Assembly (NCBI RefSeq): GCF_004379255.2
Contig: NC_056049.1
Location: 20,630,063-20,694,062, forward strand
Length of the DNA: 64,000 bases
Source: Salvia splendens
Taxonomy: Eukaryota > Streptophyta > Magnoliopsida > Lamiales > Lamiaceae
Reading direction: 5' to 3'
Notes under the pieces: generated by a model
Databases searched by the model: none
The model's input: only the letters and a program-made list of their open reading frames with translations
What the model was told of the DNA's origin: nothing
Program-made: the position numbers and the translations under genes
Shown here: positions 46,080 to 58,518 of the stretch, piece by piece
How the letters are laid out: every line of letters begins with the position of its first letter
How positions within the stretch are numbered: the stretch's first letter is position 1

Positions 46080-47442
46080 CTCTTTTCACTTTTCAATTTA
46101 AAATGAATTAAATATGCATGGTAAACCCAAATAACATAACAAAGTGTGAAAAAAGTGAAATATTGGAAGAGGGAGAAGGGAATCGAGAATGAGGCACAGC
46201 CGAATTCCCAAAACACTGTCTGCAAAAATCTTTGCCCTACAGCTGTACTGTTCCAACAATATCTACAAATCCAATTTGTTTGCTCTTCACTGTTTGGTCC
46301 CCCTTTCTCCCCTCCTCCTTATAGTCAATGGAATTCAGATAATATTGTTAATTCCCCCTTTTCACCATTATTATATTCTCTACATTTCCATTGGGATGAT
46401 CAACTCCCCTAAATAGTCATTGGTTAATGTATGGTTTGGCTGATTAACTGCTCCAATCCAATTCCCTTTACAAACATATGGTGCGCCACAATGATCAGTC
46501 AATCACTGCACTCTTCCTCACAGAAATAGTGAATGATAACAAGTAAATTGGGTAAATTGATTTGAACCCTAAACAAAACCAAAAAACCATTTCTGAAATT
46601 GAACTGATCTATGCCACCTGCTGCATGTGTATCAGTGTATCACGATAGAATTCAGTCTCAAATGACAAAAAAGGGAACAAGAGATAGAAAGATGTGGTTG
46701 TGTGTTGAAGAAATTTGTCGAACAGTTAGTAGCTAAGCTAACTGTGCATAAAGCTACATGATAAAACACGAGGTGATCAGATCAAAATGGGGCCCCTCAA
46801 TTACCTTGCATCCAAGCAAGGAATTCATCTCCTTTTTGACCCTTCCATTCTCATCGCCATTTGTAGTTACTGTTAGCAACGCCAATACTTACAAATCACA
46901 TTTTAATAGCAGATTAAAATAGCTTCTAGTATCAATTTACCTGCAACTGGTCACTTAATACTTCAGAGTTCAGACTTTCATATGCATATCTGCATATTTG
47001 ATGGTGAAATTGAAGATCAAATTAGAGAATTGACTAAAGAAATGCGATCTAGATGAGATTAATGCGATGAGAGGGATTTTATTTTGGAAACTTGTCACCG
47101 TTCATTTTTGCATGTCAATCAAAATTGGCACTTTACATCCATACAGCCATACTATACTTGTAAGATTTAATTCGCCCGAATATTTGATCGAGAAAAATTA
47201 CTATACACTAAAAAATTCATTTATTTTGTTCCCTTACATTTGCCCTAAAAAAATTTTGGTCACTTAAATTAAGTTTGTGATTTTTTGGTCCCTAACATAT
47301 TATTTTAATACTTTTTGGTCTCAAACATATTATTTGAGTCCAAAATAATCATTTTCTATTAAAATTAACAGTTAAAATGTTTGAGCAATTTAATAACTTA
47401 ATTATAATCTAGGACTAAAGTTCAATAATTTTTTTTTTTTTT
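46080..47442. other. Intergenic, promoter side of the BIG BROTHER-like gene
   Basis: No coding frame with a recognisable domain. The stretch near 46130-46420 is moderately GC and pyrimidine rich and may be distal promoter. 47200-47440 contains repeated TTTTTGGTC and AACATATTATTT phrases that belong to the transposon-like sequence next to it. Confidence 0.4.
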
Positions 47443-47617
47443 TGACTAAAGTTCAATTTTGACCCCTACATTTTTCATAAAATTCTTTTCGGGTCTCATA
47501 CATTAAGTTTGTGGTCTTATTTGAGACCAAAATATATTATGGACCAAAAGATTACAAACTTAATGTATAGGACCAAAAAGAATTTTATGACAAATATAAG
47601 GGACCAAAATTGGACTT
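47443..47617. mobile_element. Foldback MITE-like hairpin
   Basis: About 75-bp imperfect arms: AAAGTTCAATTTTGACCCCT with CATAAAATTCTTTTC and ACATTAAGTTTGTGG on the left, and the complementary CACTTAATG-type series, GAATTTTATG and GGGACCAAAATTGGACTTTT on the right. Element ends are approximate and no TSD was confirmed. Confidence 0.5.
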
Positions 47618-48042
47618 TTAGTCCAACCGAATTTATTTATTTATAGGCTGAGGGCACCAAAATGGATTTTATGGATAGGCCCGTTATCAGCTAATTTAAC
47701 TGGGCCCGAAATATCTTGATTTCTGGTCACCTTAACAATTTTTAAAATTAAAATATAAATTATGACTTTTCAAAATTTCACAGTTGTTACATGACCAAAA
47801 TTAAAACCAATATATCAAAATCAGATATTATAGGATAACAAAACAATATTGTTTTGGTCTTGGACAAAATGATAGTAGCATCCTATTGAAACGTCAGTTT
47901 TAATTTTGACCATCATGAAATAATTATGAAAAATTAAAAAGTTGAATTTATATTCTAGTTTCAAAATTTATAGATTTAACTAAATATTTAAATGACAATC
48001 ATCCTTTATAAAAAAAATAACACAAGTGTTAATTATTTAATA
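47618..48042. other. AT-rich intergenic, no gene seen
   Basis: Nothing recognisable besides scattered GGTC-type phrases shared with the hairpin element to the left. Confidence 0.4.
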
Positions 48043-48291
48043 TTCCCTCCGTCCCGAATAAGAGTCGCTAGTTTCCATTTTGGGCTGTCCCCCATTAAGA
48101 GTCACTCTTTTTTTTACCATAAATGGTAGTAGGTCCCACATTCCACTAACTCACTCCACTCACATTTTATTATAAAACCAATCTAAAAAAGTGGATCCTA
48201 CATTCCACTAACTTTTTCAACCAACTTTTCTTTACATTTCTTAAAACTCGTGCCCGGTCAAACAACGACTTCTATTAGGGGACGGAGGGAG
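48043..48291. mobile_element. Stowaway-like MITE
   Basis: Ends TTCCCTCCGTCCCGAATAAG and GGGGACGGAGGGAG with flanking TA; closest to consensus of all copies in the window. Confidence 0.85.
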
Positions 48292-48509
48292 TACTAAATA
48301 GTAGTACTTGGTCAAACTTGTAAGTAATGCTTCCAAAACTCTTCTTCAAACTGAATCAAACTTGTAAGTAATGCATTCATGATTTCGTAGATTGCAGAAG
48401 TGGTACTCCATTTCAAGATAATTCGTCTGCATTTCTTCATCATCAACAGAGAAATAAATAAATGCACCTTTTACAAAATTGATAAGCCTTTCTCACCCAA
48501 TTACCCATT

Positions 48510-48952
48510 TGAAAGAAATGATCTAGAATTAGATTAATATGGATTAAGTAATTATAGTTGGGCTACTATTATATTAGTCCTAAGCTCAACAATCATGGAA
48601 CCTTAGTGACTCTTCATCTATATAATGGTTATTTATTCTTCATTGTGGGGCAAGAGAAATAAAGTAACAGTAGAGAGAAAATACGTAAAGCTTTGTAGAG
48701 AGAATTCCTAGCATTCTTCTACGGAGCAATTGTACCGAGATAGTTCCTGCATCGAATTGGATTGCACGTGGACATCGATAGTAGTGGATTCAACTTGCAG
48801 GATTCAATCGTAGAAGAAAACGATACAACAAGTAAGATTTAGTTCCGTTGTGTTTTACATGCTCAACTTACAATATGATTATGAATCTAGATCTGTAATT
48901 CTGGTTTGCAATTTCCGCTGCGCTCATTAGATGAATACAAGAATTACTAACA
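48510..48952 (+). repeat. 5' LTR of Copia-3
   Basis: Starts TGAAAGAAATGATCTAG, contains CTATATAATGGTTATTTATTC (TATA region, about 48618), ends GAATTACTAACA one base before the primer-binding site. Confidence 0.85.
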
Positions 48953-48953
48953 G

Positions 48954-48965
48954 TGGTATCAGAGC
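48954..48965 (+). other. Primer-binding site of Copia-3
   Basis: TGGTATCAGAGC, initiator tRNA-Met type, one base after the LTR. Confidence 0.85.
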
Positions 48966-49480
48966 TCGGGGCTCGATTCATCATTAATTTATGTGTTAAA
49001 TATTTGTGGATTTCGGTAATCTAGTTTTGTGATTGGGTTTGTAGATGAAATATGATTTCACTCGAAACCGTCTTCAATCTTTTGAAGATCAAATATGATT
49101 ATATGGATTAATTCATGATTATGTGAATTGCTTGAACGCTTGAGATTCTTTGTTTTGTTCGTGTTGTTCTTTTATTTGAATATAAGGAACGGCCCTTTTT
49201 CCTTTTAAAATAATAGGGCAGATTGTTACACTTAGGTATATAATTAATTTAGAATTAATTATATACAGTATATCCCAATTACGTTAATAAATATTAATTG
49301 GATTAATATTTTATAATTTTATATTAATTTAGAATTAATATAAATAATTAAATCCACATTTAATTAAAGAATAAAATTTGATTTTATTTGTTGAGCATTA
49401 TTTGATATCCTATGTGATAAGCATGTTATTTGATTTATGCTCATTTTATTTAACTATAGTAGTTAGAGACTGTGTTAAAT

Positions 49481-49600
49481 TATGTCTGGGTAGGCGGCGC
49501 CCAATATGTGTAGTCTGTGTTATACTATGTCTGGGTAGGCGGCGCCCAATATTTGTAGTCCGTATTATACTATGTCTGGGTAGGCGGCGCCTAGTAATTG
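49481..49600 (+). repeat. Three 45-bp tandem repeats in the Copia-3 leader
   Basis: TATGTCTGGGTAGGCGGCGC recurs at 49481, 49526 and 49571. GC-rich against AT-rich leader. The spacing is a multiple of three, but I see no sign that it is translated. Confidence 0.85.
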
Positions 49601-50171
49601 TTTGAAATTTAATATTGGATATTATATTGACAAAACTAGTATCACACTTTTCCCCATAAAATATAGGTCTTGTTTTTTAAACAAACGCATCGTCCATCAT
49701 AATTGTTTGATGTACCTAGCCTTTTCAACCACGAGTTTTTCGCCAAAGTGTTTACTCTAAATCTACAAGGCCTAGGCTCATTCATAGATGCATGGTTGGC
49801 ATCGTGTGATGGGGTTGACTTGCTTGAATTGTTTAGTGATGTCAAAGCGACCTAAATAGGTTATGGATGCATATTAATTGGATTAATAAACCAAGAATTG
49901 CAAAATAGTTGTTGCAATTGGCTTGGAGGCCTACCTTGTGATATTATTGTAGTGATCAGCCAAAGCAGAGGCTGCAATAATATAGACTTGGATCTTGGAC
50001 CACTAAAATTTATATTTGATATAAATTCGTATTTTATGTTTGGGGGACATAATATATGTTAAATTTAGTGGGAGCTAATCAATACAATAAACATTTGTTT
50101 GATTGGTGATACAAATGTGATTTTTATATGCCTTTCTGATTTGCTTTCATTTTATTTTCTGTTCAGATAAA

Positions 50172-51000
50172 ATGTCAAACTTGGCTTACAAATGTTTGAT
50201 GGAAACAAACAAGTTGATTGGGTCAAATTTCACGGATTGGCTCCGTTGTTTGCGCTTGGTGCTAAGGCATGACAAGGTTGAGTATGTCCTGGACAAACCA
50301 ATCGGTATCATCCCCAATAAGGAATCTCTTGAGTTTGCTACAATTAACGTTGAAGCTCATCAGAAACACATTGATAATGCATCTGATGCTCAGTGTGTCA
50401 TGTTGCCGTTTTATGAGTTTGGAACTGCAAAGACAACATGAACACATGCTTCCATATGATATGCTTAAGCACTTGGAGAGTTTGTATGCTTCACAAGCTC
50501 AAACTATGGAGTATGAGATACTTCACGATCTCTTCAAGTGCAAACTTCATGATGGAGGCAAGGTTTCTGAGCATGTGCTGAAAATGATTGGTTTGATTGA
50601 GAGGTTAGCATCGATTGGAACGGTACTCCCCGAAAATGTCTCAACAAATCTAATTCTGCAGTCTCTTCCTAGTAGTTTTGAGAATTTCATTGTGAATTTC
50701 AACATGAACAACACGACGGTTGGGCTGCCAGAGCTGCACAATATGCTTAAGACTTATGAGTCTTCCACTGCTAAGGTAAAATCTGTGCTCATGGTGAGCT
50801 CTTCTGCGAAGTCTTCAAAATGGAAGAATAAGCAGCAATAGAAGAAGAAAGCATCTAAGGATGTTGTTCTAAAGCCTAAGAGTAGAGGGGCCAAGAAGAA
50901 GTCGAAATTATCAAAGGATGAGTGTTTTTTCTGTCATGAGAAGGGACACTGGAAGAGAGACTGCCCAAAATTCAAGGCACAAGGTGCAGAAAGTGGGAGC
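50172..51000 (+). pseudogene. Copia-3 gag
   Basis: Starts MSNLAYKCLMETNKLIGSNF and shifts frame near 50435. The second frame continues with LKHLESLYASQAQTMEYEIL and an EHVLKMIGLIERLASIG helix-rich body, typical of Copia gag (UBN2-like). An in-frame TAG at about 50839 precedes a Lys-rich linker. The zinc knuckle is intact from 50933 as C-F-F-C-H-E-K-G-H-W-K-R-D-C (CCHC). Confidence 0.8.
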
Positions 51001-54000
51001 TCAGGTATATTTGTGGCTCACACATTTGTAATAATGTGCAGGGTCTAAGTGACTGCAGGAAAGTGAGACCTGGGGAAGTTGATTTGCGTGTTGGAAATGG
51101 AGCAAGAGTCGATGTCGAACGCGTGGGAACTTATAGATTAGATCTTCCCTCAGGACATAGACTAGATTTACATAATTGTTATTTTGTTCCAGTTATTTTG
51201 AAGAATATTATTTCCATTCCGATGTTAGACATTGAAGGTTTTTCCTTCCATTTTGCAAACAGCAGATGCTCGTCTTCTTTTAATGGATTGTTTTGTGGAA
51301 ATGCCACTCTTGAAAATGGATTATATATGCTTGAATACAAACGAAATATTCTCAATGTGCAAAACAAAAGACCTAAGCTAAGTAATACGAATAATGCAAC
51401 TTATCTTTGGCATTGCAGACTTGGTCATATTAATGAGAAAAGAATAGCAAGATTGTGAAAGTTAGACTATCTCACTTCATTTGATTTAGAATCCTATGGA
51501 GCTTGTGAATTCTGTCTCAAAGGAAAAATGGCAAGTAAACCATTTTCTGGGACCGCGTGCTAAGGATTTGCTAGAGTTGATTCACACAGATGTGTGTGGA
51601 CCGTTTCCAACTCAAGCAAGAGGTGGTTTTACTGATGATTTATCAAGGTATGGATATGTGTATCTTATGAAACATAAATCTGAGGTCTTCGAGAAATTTA
51701 AAGAGTTTAAGTGTGAAGTTGAGAAACAACTTGGGAAAAGTATCAAGACTCTTCGATCAGATCGAGGAGGGGAATACTTGGGCCGAGAATTTCTTGATTA
51801 CTTAAAGTCACATAGAATCCAGTCAGACTGGACACCTCCTAGTACACCTCAAATGAACGAAGTATCTGAAAGGAGAAATCGAACATTATTAGATATGGTT
51901 CGATCCATGATGAGCTTCGCCAGTCTCCCTTTATTCTTATGGGTAATGTCTTACTAACGACTACTTACATTCTAAATAGTGTTCCTTCTAAATCAGTCGA
52001 GAAAACACCATATGAGTTATGGTGTGGCAAGAAAGCAAGTCTTAACCATATTCGGATCTGGAGTTGTCCAGCTTTTGTTAAGAAAATGATGACTGATAAA
52101 TTGGAAACTAAAAGTGATAAATGTTATTTTGTGGGATATCCTAAAGAAACTAAAGGATATGATTTCTACTGCCCTAAAAATCACAAGGTGATAACATCAA
52201 GGAATGTGACGTTCCTTGAAGACAGTTATGTCTGCAAGGAACAAGGTCAAAATACAGTAGATCTTGAAGAAATTCAAGAACCACAAGTTAACAATGAGGA
52301 TGATGTATTATCCACTAGATTGAACAATAACTCAGTGGGAGGTTTTGATGATCTATTGGGTGGGGAAATTACTCTTAGAGAGGACCTTAGAGAGACTCTC
52401 GACGGACCACCTCAAGACAATGAGATGCATCAAAGACAAGATGATGCAATAGTTGCATCACCTTCACCTCAAGAAAATCATAGTGATATTCCTGAATCTT
52501 CTCACATACGGAATGAACAACATGAACCAGAGCAAAACCAACTCGATAGGCCTAGAAGGATTCGTTGTGCACCTGAGATACTGAATCTAATGGTTGAGAA
52601 CCAAGATGATGAAGTTGATTTAGATGATGATGAGCCTAAGACCTATACCGAGGTGGTGTCGGACACCGATCGAGAGAAGTGGCTAGAAGCCTTGATATCT
52701 GAAATGGACTCGATGTACTTCAACTTAGTCTGAGAACTAGTTGACTTGCCAGATGAGGTTTACCCCATATGTTGCAAATGGATCTTCAAAAAGAAGAGAG
52801 ATGCAGATGGCAAAGTACAAACCTACAAGGCTAGGTTAGTGGCAAAGGGTTATAGTCAGCGCAAAGGCATTGACTATGATGAAACCTTTTCGTCAGTTGC
52901 TAATATCAAGTCCATTAGGATATTACTTGTAATTGCTGCATACTACAATTTTGACATTTGGCAAATGGATGTCAAAACCGCATTTCTCAATGGAGAATTA
53001 GAAGGTGATGTCTATATGACACATCCTGAAGGTTTTGTATCGAAAGAAAGGCCGAATGCAGTGTGCAAGCTAAAATAGTCCATCTATGGACTTAAGCAAG
53101 CTTCGAGGAGTTGGAATATTTGTTTTGACAGAACAATCAAATCATTTGGTTTTATCAGAAGCAAAGAGGACCCATGTGTTTATAGTAAACGCGAGAATGG
53201 TAACGTTGTCTTCCTTATCATATATGTTGATGACATCTTGATTATGGGAAGCGATCGTTCCATGATGCAATCCGTGAAAGAGTGGTTGTCTAGTTCCTTT
53301 ATGATGAAGGGTATAGGTGATGCTTCCTATATCCATGAAATTAAGATCTATCGAGATAGACCATATAGGATGTTAGGATTATCACAATCCACTTACATAG
53401 ACAAGTTGATAAGGCGCTTCTCAATGGAGAATTCTAAGAAAGGTTTTCTTCCTATGGGACATGGCATTGTATTGTCAAAGAAGCATTGTCCTTCTAATGA
53501 CAAAGAAAGAGAAAACATGAAAATGATCACGTATGCTTTGGCTATAGGATCTATTATGTATGACATGATCTCTACTAGGCCAGATGTGGCCTATGCGCTT
53601 AGCATGACAGGCAGATTTCAGCAAAATCCTGGTGAGGAACATTGGAAAACTGTAATGACTATTCTTAAGTACCTTAGAAGGACTAAAGAATATTTCTTAG
53701 TCTATAAGTCTCAGTCTGGATATGTTTTTGTCCTCAATGGTGAAGCAGTGAGTTGGAATAGTTTCAAACAAGGTACAACTGCCGATTCCACCACCGAAGC
53801 CGAGTATATTGCTGCATCTGAAGCCGCCAAAGAAGATGTTGCTTTGTTAGAGTTCGTTAAAGAACTGGGTGTCATTCCGAGTGTCAATAGTGCAATACAT
53901 TTATACTGTGACAACACCGGTGCTGTTGCGCAAGCAAAAGAATCCAGAGCTACGAACAGGAACAAGCATGTTCCCATAAGATATCATCTGATTAAAGAAA

Positions 54001-54137
54001 TAATTGAAAGAGGCGACTTAAAATTAGAAAGAGTACTCACTGATGATAATTTGGCTGACCCTTTCACCAAACTGTTATGTATAGCAAAACACAACAAGCA
54101 CTTTGAGAGCTTAGGTGTTAAGCATGTTGGTAGATGA
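51000..54137 (+). pseudogene. Copia-3 pol (integrase, RT, RNase H), broken
   Basis: The protease segment has lost the D-T-G core: after gag the sequence passes straight to a G-S-H-I-C remnant. The pre-integrase region reads TYLWHCRLGHINEKRIARL. Integrase shows IHTDVCGPFPTQARGGF, LRSDRGGEYLG and EVSERRNRTLLDMVR, so catalytic D-D-E positions are present, with a small deletion after GGF. RT contains ARLVAKGYSQRKGIDYDET and FLIIYVDDILIMGSD (YVDD). RNase H contains TTADSTTEAEYIAASEAA and YCDNTGAVAQAKESRATNRN. Stops occur near 51458, 52731 and 53078; the final frame ends at 54135-54137. Confidence 0.85.
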
Positions 54138-55166
54138 CTTTGAATCAGTGGGAGTTACAGTTTTATATGTCTTAGAAACATTTTGTGTTGAGACAATATT
54201 ACTTAATCACATTATATGAAAGTTTTATTTCCTATGGGTTTTGTGCACTTATTGGAATAATTGTTTAAAATGTTTGTATTTATTCTAAATATTTGTTCCC
54301 TTGAATTATGACTGTCGCTAATGGTGTGAGACATTAATGATATAGTATAATTCTAAAATAGCCATAACCAATGATCATCAAGAATGGGATATTGATGATA
54401 TGTTATAGGTTAGCATGTGGTTTGCATCACATTCTTCGAGAATGTAGTTGTTCTCACAACTATGAGATATTAGATACTCGTGATGGACACATGGTATACT
54501 TTGGAGAGTATTGATATACCCTACTATTAAACTGTTTTGTTAAGTGTCTACAGTTTATTAGTACATGAAGTATGTAATAGTCCTTGGATCTAAGGTCATT
54601 ACACATTTTGTTTGTTGAGTGGTGTGCTTTGATCTTGTCCAACGCTTTGCCTCCCAAAGGAGGATTGAGACACAGACTTGTGTTGGGTATATCATAAGAT
54701 AAATGGAAATGGTAGTTGAGCCAATAATGAGATACATTCCTTGATTAGAATTTTGAGAAAACACTCAAATTCTCTATATTACTTGACCATTAAGTCATTG
54801 GCCAATGCAAAGATATATTCAATTAAAGTAATTGAATATGATTGAATGGGTCATTTAATAAAGATGAGATAAATTGATTGAGCTATTTGGATGACACATG
54901 ACAAATCTTAGGCTCAATTGGTTGGTTCGGGAATGAAAGGATATTACTATAAACTTTGTGTAAAGTCTTGTTTACCGAATTCACGTAAACGTCCTTCATA
55001 TATCGAGCTACGCTGCCAACGCAGTCTACGAGTTTTGTGCAGACTTCGATTAGATCGTCGTCGATAATGAGGGCCTAAGGGGTCACACTACATGTGTATT
55101 TTGATCCGCTCAAGGGTACAAAGTTGGAACTGCGTATTATATCTAATGCTAGTCCAAGTGGGAGAT
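54138..55166 (+). other. Non-coding tail of Copia-3 between pol and the 3' LTR
   Basis: About 1 kb with no coding frame; not env-like. It ends with AGTCCAAGTGGGAGAT, whose purine run AGTGGGAGAT is the likely polypurine tract. An earlier AGTGGGAGTT just after the pol stop (about 54150) looks like a decayed second tract. Confidence 0.6.
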
Positions 55167-55607
55167 TGAAAGGAAATGACCTAGAATTAGATTAATATGG
55201 ATTAAGTAATTATAGTTGAGCTACAATTATATTAGTCCTAAGCCCAACAATCATGGAACCCTAGTGACTCTTCATCTATATAATGGTTATTTATTCTCCA
55301 TTGTGGGGCAAGAGAAATAGAGTAACAGTAGAGAGAAAATACGTAAAGCTTGTAGAGAGAATTCCTAGCATTCTTCTGCGGAGCAATTGTACCGGGATAG
55401 TTCCTGCATCGGATTGGATTGCACGTGGACCTTGATAGTAGTGGATTCAACTTGCAGGATTCAATCGTAGAAGAAAACAACACAACAAGTAAGATTTAGT
55501 TCCATTGTGTTCTACATGCTCAACTTACAATATGATTATGAATCTAGATCTATAATTTGTATGCAATTTCCGATGTGCTCATTAGATGAATACAATAATT
55601 CCTATTA
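55167..55607 (+). repeat. 3' LTR of Copia-3
   Basis: Starts TGAAAGGAAATGACC and ends CAATAATTCCTATTA, where the terminal CA has become TA; followed by the target duplicate CCATT. Confidence 0.85.
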
Positions 55608-55612
55608 CCATT

Positions 55613-56215
55613 TTCATCAAAAACAACTCCTCAGTTTTATCATTTAACAGTGCTGTTTAATTTTTATTTCTCCTGTGGTTGAGGCGGCTTGTACGCTACC
55701 TCTAATTATTTGTACCTCTATTACCAAAAAAGAAAACAGCCAACATAATATGTAAAGTCTGAAATTACGGCTTTATTTTAGGAGAAAGGGCGCTTCGAAA
55801 ATGATAGAAATCTCAAATCTCTTTCTTGTATAGTGTCCATTTATTGGGATATGAACAACTCAACGTGTTGAGGGGCCAAAATGTAACGAAAAACTACGGA
55901 TGTGGACTGTTCATCTAGCTACGGATGCATATTTCCGATGTGTCATTATATTTATGAATAATTAACTAACTACTCCAGTACCTCCTTTCTTTGTGGGGTT
56001 TTCATCTCCCTTTCTTGTTTTATTTTTTTAATTAGTATTGGTATCGAAATTATTATAAAAGTTTATACTAATCCTATGTAGTTTAAGAGATCTTATGTAA
56101 AACGATGTTGTTCGGCTTTTCACTTCATCTCCAATTTGCTACATCAGATTCCTACTTGTCATCTCATAATTAATTTGCTTTGTTAGTTTCGGTTTAGGTG
56201 AAATCTTAAATCATA
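55613..56215. other. Intergenic, no gene seen
   Basis: AT-rich, no protein-like frame. A phrase ACCTCTATTACC plus A-run at about 55709 resembles the tail-like sequence near 19835, perhaps a short non-LTR remnant. Confidence 0.35.
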
Positions 56216-56447
56216 CTGCCTTCGTCCACAAAATAGACATACTTGCATATGGCACGGGTTTAATATACAATTAGTAAAACAACAGAGAAGAAAAAAAGTA
56301 ATCTAAAAGAGTAATAGTGTTGGTGGATTATAAGGTCCACATTATTTGTATTTAAATATTTAAAACTTTTCATATTTAAAAACTAGTCTAATTTTAGTGG
56401 ACGATCCAAAATTGTAAAACTTGTCTTTGTTTTTTGCATGGAGGTAG
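56216..56447. mobile_element. Stowaway-like MITE (diverged)
   Basis: TA-flanked; CTGCCTTCGTCCACAAAATA at one end, GCATGGAGGTAG at the other; ends are diverged from consensus. Confidence 0.6.
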
Positions 56448-57605
56448 TATAAATTTGCTACAAATCAAAGTTTATGATCATAGTAGAATGAATGAATTTC
56501 ATTCGAAACTTCAATTATGAAGAATGATTTTAACACCACAATGAATTTGTCAATTCATTTCTTCCCCTACTTGGCAACTTCACTAAATAAAACACTTGTT
56601 TGGCCAACACCCAATCCAATTTTTAATATTATTAAATTACTCTCGATTTTTTTAAAAGAAAACACCTAGGTGACCAATTCAATGCCAAATGAAGTAGTAG
56701 ATCATGCCGATACTGTATTTTGTTACAAAAATGTAAAAATGGGTATTGTTTAGACATTGTAGATATATATAGAATTGAGTCCAACAATGTGGATTATTTA
56801 AACGAATTTATTGTTAACAAAATGCTCAAATTAATGGGATGGGCGTCGCTGTCAAGGAGGAGCCCCATGCTGGTTGAGTCGTCTATTTCTTGCCTCACTC
56901 ACTTGCTCGCGACTGCAGTTGCTGCAGTGCTCACACTCACCGCCCCTCTCTTTAATTATTTCTGTTTTCGTTTTTCAATTGGATTCACATTAATTCTTAC
57001 ATACCATCACATGTCTCCTACATGATGTCACTCCACACTGTTTTGTTTCACATTAATACCTGATATTATCTGTTTTGGGTCAATCCGCACGGATTTGTGT
57101 TTTGATCAATACTTATATATTGCTTTGCAACCCAATTTTCAGTGATACCCACAATTTTCATTTTAATTTTCATTTTTGAGGGTTTTGTATATGTATAGGG
57201 AGGAGGATGCTTCCACTTTAGGAAGGGTAGATTTTCCAGCATTAGGAGAATGAAGCAAGATTTGAACCAAATATAGGGGGTTTTAATGTGGTCTGGCACA
57301 TTGGTGCAGAAAATGAAGTAAAGGGTCATGTGTCACCAAAGCTTTTCAGTTTTTTCTTTTGGTCATTGGATGATTCCAATGCAGTTTGGTAAAAGGGACA
57401 AATATAGCCATTTGTGATTTTTCATTTGTGATAACACAGGTGGTCGTTGTAGCATTTGGTCCCAAATATAGCGTGCATTCATTAAACACGGACTTGATTT
57501 GAGAATTCATAGTTTTTAGATATTGACCCTTTAAAGGGGGTTATGCATTCATTTATGAGGCAGTCGTGATCATTAATTTGGCGATGTAGGATAAGAAGGG
57601 GTTCC
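56448..57605. other. Intergenic, no gene supported
   Basis: The 101-codon frame at 56720-57025 has one hydrophobic stretch but no recognisable domain. No promoter, RNA gene or repeat boundary could be supported. Confidence 0.4.
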
Positions 57606-57623
57606 AAAATACAATCTCGCAAT

Positions 57624-57816
57624 AATCCAAGGAGTGTGGTTGAGTGGTATGAGACTCGTTCATCCTTAATCAAATGGTCAGTGGATCGATCATTGCCTTT
57701 TGGTATGGAGCAATTTTAAATCCTTGGACCAGTTATCCCACACTTTTGAGGTGCATATAAATCAACACGAGGAATAGTCATTGGGCCCGCCGGTTGATAC
57801 CCTTGGTAATTAAACA
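57624..57816 (+). mobile_element. tRNA-derived SINE with 18-bp TSD
   Basis: Box A-like TGGTTGAGTGG (57637-57647) and box B-like GATCGATCA (57684-57692) lie 37 bp apart, as in tRNA-type pol III promoters. The body (193 bp) ends in an A-rich tail. It is flanked by AAAATACAATCTCGCAAT (57606-57623) and the same 18-mer with one mismatch (57817-57834). The long duplication and A-tail are expected of LINE-mediated retroposition. Confidence 0.8.
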
Positions 57817-57834
57817 AAAATACAATCTCACAAT

Positions 57835-58515
57835 GTGTGGGCATGAATGATAATCAAATTTCCATATTTACAACAAAAAAAACTTTACATTTGCTCTAAT
57901 ACCATATTAGAAATGAATCATTCACCTTCTATTCGAATGGGTGTTGATGTTGCTTTATTGTTTTATCCTTTTATATATGCTGGACTTATCTTCATTGCCA
58001 ATTTTATTGGCTTTACAAAAAAAGGAGGGAGGAGTATTTGGATATGACTATAAAAGTCTATTGAGCTTAAAGATAGTAACCCTTCACCAATGAGTCTTCG
58101 CCTAGCTATTACATATATATAGAGGACTATTTGAGCTATGAATGGTCCATAACTCCATGGAAAACAATTTAAAGTTACACTTTCTCTTGTCACAGTAGTA
58201 GTAAGTTCTGTGAAAGAACCAATCATGAATCATAAAATAGTCATGTATACATCATATGCATGCAGGATACATCATTTATATCTGTCTTTCAATTGCTGCA
58301 AGCCGCTATGTAAATATTATGACAAATAGTGTGTATGAAGCAAGAATATTCCTCTACCACAATAGTACTATCAATTTGACATTATCAGTTTGTGCTATAT
58401 ATATAGAGTTCAATGCACATCAAGTCATCAACATGTATAGAATATACTATATAAGCCTAGTTAATATGCATATGTTTTCATGGAGTGCTTAACATGGGAT
58501 ATATGCAATGTACAG
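57835..58515. other. Intergenic, no gene seen
   Basis: AT-rich; only short frames without domains. A TACATATATATAGAG stretch at about 58110 is TATA-like but has no gene behind it. Confidence 0.4.
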
Positions 58516-58518
58516 TAA

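Larger units (their letters stand above)
48510..55607 (+). mobile_element. Ty1/copia retrotransposon with both LTRs and TSD (Copia-3)
   Basis: LTRs 48510-48952 and 55167-55607, PBS at 48954-48965, and 5-bp target duplication CCATT at 48505-48509 and 55608-55612. Interior order is leader, gag with zinc knuckle, integrase, RT, RNase H, then a 1-kb non-coding tail. The coding part is broken by frameshifts and stops but well conserved, and the LTRs are closely similar. It is related to Copia-1 (similar RNase H and integrase motifs), but the LTRs are unrelated in length and sequence. Confidence 0.92.

Noticed and set aside
45651..46106. Plus-strand 151-codon ORF
   Set aside because: It overlaps the inferred 5'-UTR exon of the ligase gene on the other strand and has no domain.
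56720..57025. 101-codon ORF with one hydrophobic stretch
   Set aside because: No family match recognised and no supporting gene structure.
57637..57700. tRNA gene
   Set aside because: Box A and box B are present, but there is no cloverleaf acceptor pairing, and the A-tail plus long target duplication indicate a SINE.
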